A stretch of 64,000 nt of DNA from Arachidicoccus sp. (lineage in GTDB: Bacteria > Bacteroidota > Bacteroidia > Chitinophagales > Chitinophagaceae), in NCBI GenBank assembly GCA_028283605.1, contig JAPWKH010000033.1:124001-188000 (forward strand). Direction: 5' to 3'. Both the position numbers and the translations under genes were made by a program. The notes below the pieces were generated by a model. The model did not search any database, was not told where the DNA came from, and saw only the letters and a list, made by a program, of their open reading frames with translations. Shown piece by piece: positions 27,170 through 34,913 of this stretch (positions are counted from its first letter, which is position 1; every line of letters begins with the position of its first letter).

Positions 27170-27928
27170 CTATTTCGAATGAATCGCTAAAAATTGTAAA
27201 AATCGGCTGTTGGGATTTTTGTAAAGTTCCTTCGGAGATACGCCCGAAAGACGTTTGATTTCTTTGATGAAATGTGACTGGTCATAATAATTAAGTTGCG
27301 GAAACAGTTTGCCTGCTTTGATGTGCTCAAGCGAAGCCTGAAAACGCAGAATGTTACAATAGGATTTTAAGGAAAGGCCGAATTGATGATTGAAATATTG
27401 GTTAATTTGTCTTGCGCTCCAATATACTTTTTCGGATAGTTCTTTCACGGGAATCTCACCATTGGATTCAAAAATAAGTTCAAACAATTTGCATTTGCGC
27501 TCATCTATTTCTTTGGGCAAAAGGGATTGGATTTTTTGCGTTGCCTTTCGACAGAAAAAATCAAAATCATTCATGTCTGCAGTATTGAAATCCCAAAAAT
27601 CCTTTGGCAAAGATTTTCCGCTGTCCAATATGTCAGCAATGGATTCCTGCAAAATATATTCCATCGCAAGCGGATTGAAATGGATGCCAAACATCGCAGC
27701 ATGATTATTTTTAGCCAATGTTTTGGGCTTCGTTTCCAGCCCAATCAATGCAATATGAAATTGTTTGTCTGCTTCCTGCACCAAAAACAAATCAATCCTT
27801 CCGTTGGGAACCAGCACGGCATCGCTTATGTTACGTATATTCTGTACCATCGAAAAGCCATAGACAAAATCTGAAATGGATTTTTCAGGCTGGATTAATT
27901 TATGCTCAATGTTTATCTGATTTTTCAT
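27170..27928 (-). CDS. AraC family transcriptional regulator
   Basis: The 252-residue protein has an N-terminal beta-rich sensor (DUF6597-like: LVPNGRIDLFLVQ, GIHFNPLAMEYIL) and a C-terminal AraC-type double helix-turn-helix (VKELSEKVYWSARQINQYF, then YYDQSHFIKEIKRLSGVSPKEL). It lies between the third paralogue (4 bp upstream) and the monooxygenase (24 bp downstream), on the same strand. The likely target is the monooxygenase or the whole array. The ligand is unknown. Confidence 0.88.
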   Translation of the reverse strand: MKNQINIEHKLIQPEKSISDFVYGFSMVQNIRNISDAVLVPNGRIDLFLVQEADKQFHIALIGLETKPKTLAKNNHAAMFGIHFNPLAMEYILQESIADILDSGKSLPKDFWDFNTADMNDFDFFCRKATQKIQSLLPKEIDERKCKLFELIFESNGEIPVKELSEKVYWSARQINQYFNHQFGLSLKSYCNILRFQASLEHIKAGKLFPQLNYYDQSHFIKEIKRLSGVSPKELYKNPNSRFLQFLAIHSK

Positions 27929-27932
27929 CCGT

Positions 27933-28628
27933 TTATTGAAAAGCCAAAGGATAATTTTTTAGCGCTTCATCTTCAATTTTCATATATGTTTTCATAGAAG
28001 CAAGTGAGAGTAATATGGCGAAAATGCAAAACGCGACTGCTATAAAATAATATGCAGGATGCAATGCAAGTTCTGTTGCATTATTTTGTTTGTGATTTAT
28101 AAACATATTATAATAATTGGGAACCTGGCACAAAAGCCCAAATGAGAAATACATATTTTCACCTTTTAAACAAAGCAATTCTTTCTTAGGTTTTTTATAT
28201 CTTCTGGCGGCATAAATTACAAAACCGATTCCCAATACTATACATATACTTGCAAGTAATATAAAAACGGTTGTGATGTATTGTTTATTTACTAAATAAT
28301 ATATCGCAGTAAAAATTGTCAAGAGCAGAATTGTAATCGTTATTTTAGGAATGGTAAAATATTCTTTGAAGTATTGCCATCTCATTTTCCGGATGTTTTT
28401 ATTTGCAGCTTCTGTTTTCTGTGATACTATTTTTGAAAAACCCAATCTTCCGAAACCAGCATAAACACTGCTTAAAGCATTTTCAAAATCTAAGTTTTTA
28501 TCAGCTTCCATTTTGGCTTCAATGGCATTTGCAAGATGGTCAACCAACTCTATTTGCACATCGTAATAACGTACATAATGCTGCACGCAGAACTTATAAA
28601 GACGATTAATTTGATTTTCGGTAAGCAT
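27933..28628 (-). CDS. Membrane protein, paralogue A of the YPLAFQ family
   Basis: The 231-residue protein has a soluble helical N-terminal domain of about 90 residues (MLTENQINRLYKFC, YYDVQIELVDHLANAIE) and four hydrophobic segments, and ends DEALKNYPLAFQ. It is clearly paralogous to the proteins at 31012-31707 and 31712-32380. The N-terminal domain resembles the alpha-helical domains (HAAS/DUF1700 kind) found on membrane proteins next to PadR regulators; that comparison is by arrangement, not by search. It starts 38 bp after the ABC ATPase gene. Function unknown. Confidence 0.7.
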   Translation of the reverse strand: MLTENQINRLYKFCVQHYVRYYDVQIELVDHLANAIEAKMEADKNLDFENALSSVYAGFGRLGFSKIVSQKTEAANKNIRKMRWQYFKEYFTIPKITITILLLTIFTAIYYLVNKQYITTVFILLASICIVLGIGFVIYAARRYKKPKKELLCLKGENMYFSFGLLCQVPNYYNMFINHKQNNATELALHPAYYFIAVAFCIFAILLSLASMKTYMKIEDEALKNYPLAFQ

Positions 28629-28666
28629 GATTCATAATTTAATGGGTAATGATTCAACATTTTAAA

Positions 28667-29365
28667 CTATACCTTGAAATAATCTTCCAATTCATGTAGA
28701 GTATCTTCATTTGTATAAGTATCTTTGATGAGCGAGCCGTTTTCCAATAATAGAATGCGCGAGCAAATATCCGTAACATGGTTCAGGTCGTGACTGCTGA
28801 TTAAAATAGTCGCCCGGTCCTTGATATTCACTTCTTTTAAAATATTTATTAATCTTAGTTGAGATGAAGGGTCAAGATTAGCGAACGGCTCATCTAATAT
28901 AATGATGTCGGGCTTTTGCAACAGGCATGCTGCAATACCTACTTTAAAACGGTTGCCTTTTGAAAAATCGCGCAGATATTTTCCGCTGTCCAAAATGCTT
29001 CCTTCAAAAAACGCTTCGAAAGATTTTAAAAATTCATCCACATCGGCTTTTGATTTATTATGCAATAGCCCTACGAAATAAAAATATTCTTCGGGCGTAA
29101 GATAGTCTATCAGAAAGCCTTCATCTAAATAAGCCGCCGTAAATGTTTTCCATTTTTCGCTGGTTGCAACATTTTCATCTTTTAATAGAATTTCACCTTT
29201 ATCTGCCTTTATCAAATCTAGCATCAGGCGGAATAGCGTGGTTTTGCCTGCACCGTTGTTGCCAACTAAACCGATTATTTCAGCGGTATTTATTTCAACA
29301 TTTTGTTCAATGTTCAATACGATTTTTCCGTTATACGCTTTGCCGATATCATTTATTTTTATCAT
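28667..29365 (-). CDS. ABC transporter ATP-binding protein
   Basis: The 232-residue single ABC domain has a Walker A (GLVGNNGAGKTTLF), an unusual signature region (LRDFSKGNRFKVGIAA, with SKGN in place of SGGQ), a Walker B (IIILDEPFANLD) and the H-loop (ISSHDLNHV). It follows the DUF5687 permease by 20 bp and is surely its ATPase. The pair should form an ABC-2 type exporter in the inner membrane. Confidence 0.93.
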   Translation of the reverse strand: MIKINDIGKAYNGKIVLNIEQNVEINTAEIIGLVGNNGAGKTTLFRLMLDLIKADKGEILLKDENVATSEKWKTFTAAYLDEGFLIDYLTPEEYFYFVGLLHNKSKADVDEFLKSFEAFFEGSILDSGKYLRDFSKGNRFKVGIAACLLQKPDIIILDEPFANLDPSSQLRLINILKEVNIKDRATILISSHDLNHVTDICSRILLLENGSLIKDTYTNEDTLHELEDYFKV

Positions 29366-29385
29366 TGTAACAGTTTTAAGTTTTA

Positions 29386-30861
29386 TTATTTTTCTCTAAA
29401 GCCTTCGAGTATCTTATACTTGTTTTTCAGAAAGTTTTTATAGATTAGGCCAATCAATTTGTCGCGCAATACATAAAAAATTATTCCGATTAAACCTACT
29501 GAAATAATACCTGCCCAAGGATTGATAAAAAATCCTAGCGGGAAATATAACAGGAAACCGATAAGCATAATGATGACAGAAAACAAGTATTGTACTGCAC
29601 TTATGCCTTGGTAATTAAATGTTGAGGATTTGCTTAGGTCCAACGCCTTGTAATGCAGTGTAGCAAAGTATCCTGTAATAACAGGGGTAATTCCGATATT
29701 GAAAAAATAACCTGCAAATAATACGGGAATTATTTTCCAGCTTATAAAACCATATAACAAAGAAATAAGCAACGCAAGCGTACTGTATATATTCATAAAA
29801 GCAAATTTTGCTTTGATATAATCTTTGATGTCGGAGCTTCCGACCATCAGTCCGTCAAAACTCGAACTTTGCCATGCGAATAAAAATTGCCCGTAAGTAA
29901 TTACAAACATTCCTGTGATGAATGTGCTGCCAAATAACAACATGCCGAGCATATTTTTATCGATATATATTGGCTTAAAGAACATAAAACCATAGCCTAA
30001 AAATATCAATGAAAGAAAGAGCAGCGAACGCGGGCGCTTATTACGAATAATAAGCTTTACTTCCAAAGCAATTAATTCGCCTATTTTCCCGAATCGCGTA
30101 AGCCAGGAATATTCAATCGTTTCTTTTTCCTTTGTTCTTTTTGTATCGGAATCTATGTATAAATTTTTCAGAACAAAATTGTTGTTATTGAAAAATGCAG
30201 CTACTGCAAGTATTACGGGCACAACAACCGTCCACTGATGATGTAATACATATAAAAATACTTTCACGGAAATCTCCCTTAACGAAAATAAGGAGAAATG
30301 ATCGGCAATCGCAAAGAGGACGACTACGATAAAAAATGCCACCATCCATGTGCTGTTTAAAATAGTTTTTCTTTTAAGATAAAGCAACAGAAAATGATTG
30401 AATATCGTAATTCCGATAGTGGTAATAATAAAAGCCAATGCAGTACCGCAAGAATATGTGCTTCCAACTTCTTTTGCAATAAAAGGAGCAAATAAAATAA
30501 TGGGAAAGATATTGAAAACAGAAAACAGCGACTTAATATTAAGGAATTGCGCAATGCTTTTCTTTGAAATATTCAATTGTAAATACGGAGCAACCGAAAT
30601 CGTTGGCAGATCCTGCAACATAAACCGAAGTACAAAATCAACTGCGAAATAGTAAAATAAAAGTCCGCAGAAAACGGTTATCTCATCTTGCCTGGGAAAA
30701 AGATGTTGTAAGATTGAGTTTAACGAAAAGCCTATGAATATTGCAATTGCCAGGATATACAAAACAAAAAATCCGATGACGATTTGTATTGCCACACTTT
30801 TGCCCGCATTTTTGCTTCGCCAAAAAGCTTTCCATTGATGTGAGAGTAAAGTAAAAATCAT
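29386..30861 (-). CDS. DUF5687 family ABC-2 type permease
   Basis: The 491-residue protein has about ten membrane helices with a central charged loop (about residues 235-275, DTKRTKEKETIE). The N-terminus (LLSHQWKAFWRSKNAGKSVA) and the LRFMLQDLPTISVAPYLQL segment are typical of DUF5687 proteins, Bacteroidota permeases that pair with a single ATPase. The cargo is not known. It starts 22 bp after the mini-ORF at 30884-31006. Confidence 0.85.
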   Translation of the reverse strand: MIFTLLSHQWKAFWRSKNAGKSVAIQIVIGFFVLYILAIAIFIGFSLNSILQHLFPRQDEITVFCGLLFYYFAVDFVLRFMLQDLPTISVAPYLQLNISKKSIAQFLNIKSLFSVFNIFPIILFAPFIAKEVGSTYSCGTALAFIITTIGITIFNHFLLLYLKRKTILNSTWMVAFFIVVVLFAIADHFSLFSLREISVKVFLYVLHHQWTVVVPVILAVAAFFNNNNFVLKNLYIDSDTKRTKEKETIEYSWLTRFGKIGELIALEVKLIIRNKRPRSLLFLSLIFLGYGFMFFKPIYIDKNMLGMLLFGSTFITGMFVITYGQFLFAWQSSSFDGLMVGSSDIKDYIKAKFAFMNIYSTLALLISLLYGFISWKIIPVLFAGYFFNIGITPVITGYFATLHYKALDLSKSSTFNYQGISAVQYLFSVIIMLIGFLLYFPLGFFINPWAGIISVGLIGIIFYVLRDKLIGLIYKNFLKNKYKILEGFREK

Positions 30862-30883
30862 AGCAAAGAAATTTATTAATATA

Positions 30884-31006
30884 TTAATGGGTTAGTAGCG
30901 TTTCAACAAAAAATGTTACATCTTTATCGGAATATTTTTTTAATATCACACATAATGCTGTGTACAAAATTTGTAAAGCCGATTGATTTGATTTTTCGCG
31001 AAGCAT
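30884..31006 (-). CDS. Possible 40-residue mini-protein inside the array
   Basis: An ATG frame of 40 codons lies between paralogue B (its stop is 5 bp before this ATG) and the permease (ATG 22 bp after this stop). The product begins MLREKSNQSALQIL, echoing the MLTEKQI start of the paralogues, and then has one moderately hydrophobic helix. Its tight fit between two genes is the main evidence. It could equally be a relic of a lost paralogue. Confidence 0.35.
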   Translation of the reverse strand: MLREKSNQSALQILYTALCVILKKYSDKDVTFFVETLLTH

Positions 31007-31011
31007 GGCAA

Positions 31012-31707
31012 TCAATTTTGAAAAGCTAAAGGATAATCTTTCTTACTCTTATCAATTGCATTCTTAAAAACGGTTGATATGGCAAAACCCAGCATTAGAA
31101 TTGACAAGTAGCATATCGTTGCCAGCATATAACGCGTAGGATTATGAAGAAATGTTTCAGTTGATTTATTATAGGTAAAAAATTTATTTATTATAGGAAA
31201 CACCGCAGTAAGAGGAAAAATATAAGGAAAGTTTTCACTCTGTAAACTCAATAGCAGCTTTAATGGTTTTCTGTATTTAATTCTTAATCCGATATTAAAA
31301 CATGTATATAAGAACGTAAGCGAAACCGTTGTCCATCCCCAGAGCCGCACTAACAAATTATCTGAATATGCGAAATGATAAATATAGTAGTAAATAATTG
31401 CAATGGCAATAACCAATAAAACATTTGGGGGAATAAAAAAAGATTTTAGTGTTTTAGAAAAAGATAAAGAATGTTCTTTTTTAATTGCCATTGTTTTTTG
31501 CTGAATAATTTTTTTGAAACCATTATCTCCGAAAGCTTCATAAACATTCTTCAACGTCGTTTCAAAATCTAAATTCTTATCGGCTTCCATTTTTTCTTCA
31601 ATAGCATTAGTAAGATGATCAACCAATTCTGTTTGCACGTCATAATAACGCACATAATGATGCGAGCAGAATTTATATAAACTATTTATTTGCTTTTCGG
31701 TAAGCAT
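31012..31707 (-). CDS. Membrane protein, paralogue B of the YPLAFQ family
   Basis: This 231-residue protein is nearly identical to paralogue A over the N-terminal 65 residues (MLTEKQINSLYKFC, HYVRYYDVQTELVDHL, KMEADKNLDFE) and diverges in the membrane part, where about four helices are visible. It ends KKDYPLAFQN. Its start is 4 bp after the stop of paralogue C. The strong conservation of the soluble N-terminus and of the last six residues, against a variable membrane part, points to a shared partner at both ends. Function unknown. Confidence 0.7.
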   Translation of the reverse strand: MLTEKQINSLYKFCSHHYVRYYDVQTELVDHLTNAIEEKMEADKNLDFETTLKNVYEAFGDNGFKKIIQQKTMAIKKEHSLSFSKTLKSFFIPPNVLLVIAIAIIYYYIYHFAYSDNLLVRLWGWTTVSLTFLYTCFNIGLRIKYRKPLKLLLSLQSENFPYIFPLTAVFPIINKFFTYNKSTETFLHNPTRYMLATICYLSILMLGFAISTVFKNAIDKSKKDYPLAFQN

Positions 31708-31711
31708 GTGA

Positions 31712-32380
31712 TTAATTTTGAAAAGCTAAAGGATAATCGATTTGCATTTTTTGCAACATAGTCTTCAAAACAATAATGCTCGAATAATAAAAAATAGAAG
31801 CGAGGAGAAAAATTCGCATCAATATTTCTCCATACTTCTCACTATAAAATTTGTAAATTATCGGAATCGAAAAAGTGTAAGTAAAAAATAATATTGTGGT
31901 AATAAGAAATATTTTTTGTAAAATATTAAATATTAAAAGATTGTTACTACGTTTCTTTTTAAGGTATTTTAGGAAATCTTCTGTCTTCGTTAACCTTGGA
32001 ACAAACAAAAAAGTAGTAATATAAAAGATATAACACAATTGTTTAGTATTCAAAATTTCTGCAAATAATATTACAATCGAAAGTATTATTATGATTAATC
32101 TCGGCAACTTGAAATAACTCATAAACTCTTTTCCAAATTTTCTTAAATACTCTCTGCGCAAGGCTTTTCGCTTTTCCGTTTCAATCGTTCTCCAGTCGGC
32201 GGAAAATTCTTCCGCTTTGGTTTGCAATATTTTTTCAAAGGATTTATTGGGAAATTTTGCTTGCTCCGTTTCAATTACAGAAGCTAAGTGGTCAATAATT
32301 TCCTGCTCCAAATCGTAATAAACAACGCCTTTTGCATTGCAATAATTTTGTAATGTTTTTATTTGTTCTTCTGTAAGCAT
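31712..32380 (-). CDS. Membrane protein, paralogue C of the YPLAFQ family
   Basis: The most divergent of the three paralogues, 222 residues. The start MLTEEQIKTLQNYC and the motif YYDLEQEIIDHLASVIE align with A and B, followed by four hydrophobic segments and the same ending, DYPLAFQN. It starts 1 bp after the padR stop, so translation is probably coupled. Membrane proteins with a helical N-terminal domain directly behind a PadR regulator are a recurring arrangement in bacteria. Confidence 0.7.
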   Translation of the reverse strand: MLTEEQIKTLQNYCNAKGVVYYDLEQEIIDHLASVIETEQAKFPNKSFEKILQTKAEEFSADWRTIETEKRKALRREYLRKFGKEFMSYFKLPRLIIIILSIVILFAEILNTKQLCYIFYITTFLFVPRLTKTEDFLKYLKKKRSNNLLIFNILQKIFLITTILFFTYTFSIPIIYKFYSEKYGEILMRIFLLASIFYYSSIIVLKTMLQKMQIDYPLAFQN

Positions 32381-32381
32381 G

Positions 32382-32714
32382 TCAAGCCAATTTAGGATTC
32401 AACAACAATTGAAGCGTATCTATAAAGTTCTGCAATTCGCTCATCGCGGCGGATTTTTGTTTCTTCCCGTCTTTTGTAAGCGAATAATATTTGCGCACGC
32501 GGTTACCGATATTTTCCATTTCCGCTTCCAGAATTCCTTCTGCCTCCAATCGGTGCAAAAGCGGATACAACGCGCCTTCCGAGATATTCAGTTCGCCTTT
32601 GGTCAGATCTTTTACACGTTGCGTAATCTCATAGCCATACATTCTTCTGTTCTCATTCAGCAACTTTAAGATGATCGGTTCGAGGCAACCTTTATATAAA
32701 ATACTTTTGTTCAT
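32382..32714 (-). CDS. PadR family transcriptional regulator
   Basis: The 110-residue protein is a winged-helix regulator: YGYEITQRVKDLTKGELNISEGALYPLLHRLEAEGILEAE is the PadR recognition and wing region, followed by the dimerisation helix. It is the first gene of the array and the likely local repressor. A TATATTTG box lies 18 bp upstream of the ATG, and an inverted repeat lies just beyond it. Confidence 0.92.
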   Translation of the reverse strand: MNKSILYKGCLEPIILKLLNENRRMYGYEITQRVKDLTKGELNISEGALYPLLHRLEAEGILEAEMENIGNRVRKYYSLTKDGKKQKSAAMSELQNFIDTLQLLLNPKLA

Positions 32715-32731
32715 GATATTCGTTTGTGAAA

Positions 32732-32739
32732 CAAATATA
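32732..32739 (-). promoter_or_regulatory. -7 promoter box of the padR array
   Basis: On the minus strand TATATTTG matches TAnnTTTG and would give a leader of about 12 nt before the padR ATG at 32714. The -33 region reads GTTC rather than TTG. Confidence 0.5.
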
Positions 32740-32750
32740 CATAAACAGGT

Positions 32751-32773
32751 AATACATTGGGAACTTATGTATT
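32751..32773 (-). promoter_or_regulatory. Candidate PadR operator
   Basis: AATACAT-N9-ATGTATT is a perfect 7-bp inverted repeat covering the -33 region of the padR promoter. PadR-type repressors commonly bind ATGT/ACAT half-sites spaced by about one helical turn, so this is the likely autoregulatory site. Confidence 0.45.
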
Positions 32774-32810
32774 GTATTTTAAATTAAATATTTTACATAA
32801 TGCAGGGGTC

Positions 32811-34091
32811 CTATCGCAATTCCCAATCCACAATTTTATTCGCTAAATCGTTATTGTATGAAGTGGAGATGCGAATATAATTATCGGTGTAGCCCTCCAT
32901 GAATCCGTTTTTGTAGGCATCTTCGAATAATACTTTGCGTGTTTGATCAACGTGCAATTGTGTGAAGTGTTGCATTTTCATATACGACAAATTGCGCAAG
33001 GCTTTGTTACGTTCGTGACGCACATTTATGGGTACAACGGGCTTTATATCCAAAGCTTTCGTGTTCGCTCTTTCAGAGTATGTGAATACATGCAAATAAG
33101 AAATATCCAGTGAATGAAGAAAGTCAAAAGTATCTTTAAAATCATCATCGTTTTCGCTCGGGAATCCTACAATTACATCTACGCCAATGGCGCAATGCGG
33201 CATCAATTTTTTAATAGTCGCAACTCTTTCGGCATACAACTCTCTTTTGTAACGGCGGCGCATGAGGCCGAGAATCTTATCGCTTCCGCTTTGCAAAGGA
33301 ATATGAAAATGCGGCATAAATTTTTTGCTTTGCGCTACAAATTCGATGATTTCATTCGTCAGCAAATTAGGTTCTATAGATGAAATTCGGTAGCGTTCAA
33401 TACCTTCTATTTTGTCTAATTCTTTTATTAAATCCAAAAAATTTTCTTCCGATTTTTTATTACCGTCCGGCCCTTTGCCGAAGTCGCCGAGATTCACGCC
33501 TGTCAATACAATTTCTTTTACATTGCCTGTGGATGCAATGTCACGTGCGTTTTGTAAAACATTTTCAATCGTATTGCTTCGGCTTTTTCCGCGCGCTTGC
33601 GGAATGGTACAAAATGAACAAGTATAATCGCAGCCATCTTGTACTTTTAAGAATGTGCGCGTTCTGTCGTTCAAAGAAAATGAAGCATTGAAACCGCTTA
33701 CCTCTTCAATATCGCAACTCGAAATTTTGGTAGAATCTCCTTTGGATAATTCTTTGAGATGTGTGGAAATATTAAATTTTTCAGCTGCTCCCAATACTAA
33801 ATCTACACCCGGAATTTCGGAAATTTCTTTAGGCTTTAATTGTGCGTAGCAACCTGTAATCACGACCAAACTTTCGGGCGACTTGCGTTGTATACGGCGA
33901 ACCAATTGTCGGCATTCTTTATCTGCATTTTCGGTAACGGAACATGTATTTATTACATATACATCGGCAATATCTTCAAACTCTTTTTTTACAAAACCAT
34001 CGGCTTCCAGCATGCGGGAGAGCGTGGAGGTTTCGCTGTAATTGAGTTTGCAGCCAAGCGTATGAAATGCGACCGATTGTTGTTTTTGCAC
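32811..34091 (-). CDS. mtaB: tRNA (t6A37) methylthiotransferase MtaB
   Basis: MtaB is a radical-SAM enzyme that adds a methylthio group to t6A37 of tRNA. It has the UPF0004 domain (FHTLGCKLNYSET, INTCSVTENAD, GCYAQLKP), the radical-SAM motif CDYTCSFCTIP (CX3CX2C), and a C-terminal TRAM-like region. LGCKLN rather than LGCPKN separates MtaB from RimO. I start at the GTG at 34091 (426 residues), because a TACCTTTG promoter box at 34115-34122 lies downstream of the TTG at 34163 where the open frame begins. Confidence 0.92.
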   Translation of the reverse strand: MQKQQSVAFHTLGCKLNYSETSTLSRMLEADGFVKKEFEDIADVYVINTCSVTENADKECRQLVRRIQRKSPESLVVITGCYAQLKPKEISEIPGVDLVLGAAEKFNISTHLKELSKGDSTKISSCDIEEVSGFNASFSLNDRTRTFLKVQDGCDYTCSFCTIPQARGKSRSNTIENVLQNARDIASTGNVKEIVLTGVNLGDFGKGPDGNKKSEENFLDLIKELDKIEGIERYRISSIEPNLLTNEIIEFVAQSKKFMPHFHIPLQSGSDKILGLMRRRYKRELYAERVATIKKLMPHCAIGVDVIVGFPSENDDDFKDTFDFLHSLDISYLHVFTYSERANTKALDIKPVVPINVRHERNKALRNLSYMKMQHFTQLHVDQTRKVLFEDAYKNGFMEGYTDNYIRISTSYNNDLANKIVDWELR

Positions 34092-34114
34092 CTGAACACC
34101 GATTTTTGAATTTG

Positions 34115-34122
34115 CAAAGGTA
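34115..34122 (-). promoter_or_regulatory. -7 promoter box of mtaB
   Basis: TACCTTTG on the minus strand matches TAnnTTTG and gives a leader of about 18 nt before the GTG at 34091. This rules out the upstream TTG at 34163 as the start. Confidence 0.5.
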
Positions 34123-34202
34123 CGTAATAGAATAAAAAAGAGTCTGAAAATAAATATTTCCAAACTCTTTCTTTATAATAATTGAATAGAATTGATAGAT
34201 GT

Positions 34203-34835
34203 TTAATCTATTTCAATTACAAATTTTTCTTTTGATTCACGTACTTTTTTAAGATTTACCAACCAATCATTATCGGCATCACGATATCCGATTGGCAATA
34301 ATGTAACGCTTTTTAATCCCAGTTTATTAAGGCCTAATAATTCGTCCAAAGCCTCATTGTTAAAGCCTTCCATTGGAGTGGCATCAACTTGCAGATTCGC
34401 TGCCGCAAGTATGGCGATACCGAAACCAATGTATGCCTGGCGTGCTGCATGCTCAAAGTTTATATGTGCTTCGCGGGGCACATATGCATTTAACAGCATA
34501 TTTTCATAATCGGCCATGGCAGTGTCGGGCAATCCACGCTCGCCTCTTGTTTGATTAAATCTTTCTTTGATTCTTTCCTCAGTATAATTGTCCCAAGCGG
34601 CAAAAACCAACAGGTGAGAACAATCTACGATTTGAGTTTGTCCATGAGCTATGGGTTGAATTTTTTGCTTCAGTTCATCGCTTTTTATAAGAATTACATT
34701 GAATGGTTGCAATCCTGAAGATGTAGGAGCTAATCGAGCAGCTTCCAATATTTCATCAATAGTTTTTTCATCTACTTTTTTACCGTTCATTTTTTTTGTC
34801 GCATAGCGCCAGTTGAGTGCCTCTAATGTGTTCAT
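34203..34835 (-). CDS. Nitroreductase family NAD(P)H-dependent oxidoreductase (NfsB-like)
   Basis: The 210-residue flavoprotein has the FMN phosphate-binding RYATKKMNGKK start, the LAPTSSGLQPFNVILI motif, and the GIAILAAANLQVDATPMEGF block of the NfsB/dihydropteridine reductase group. The family uses FMN and NAD(P)H to reduce quinones and nitro compounds; the natural substrate is usually unknown. A separate gene with about 100 bp on either side. Confidence 0.88.
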   Translation of the reverse strand: MNTLEALNWRYATKKMNGKKVDEKTIDEILEAARLAPTSSGLQPFNVILIKSDELKQKIQPIAHGQTQIVDCSHLLVFAAWDNYTEERIKERFNQTRGERGLPDTAMADYENMLLNAYVPREAHINFEHAARQAYIGFGIAILAAANLQVDATPMEGFNNEALDELLGLNKLGLKSVTLLPIGYRDADNDWLVNLKKVRESKEKFVIEID

Positions 34836-34913
34836 TTTATTATTATGTATTGTTTGGTTAAAAATAAGCTACACAAAAGTCTGAACAAATTATGTATTGA
34901 AAATTAATGTAGA

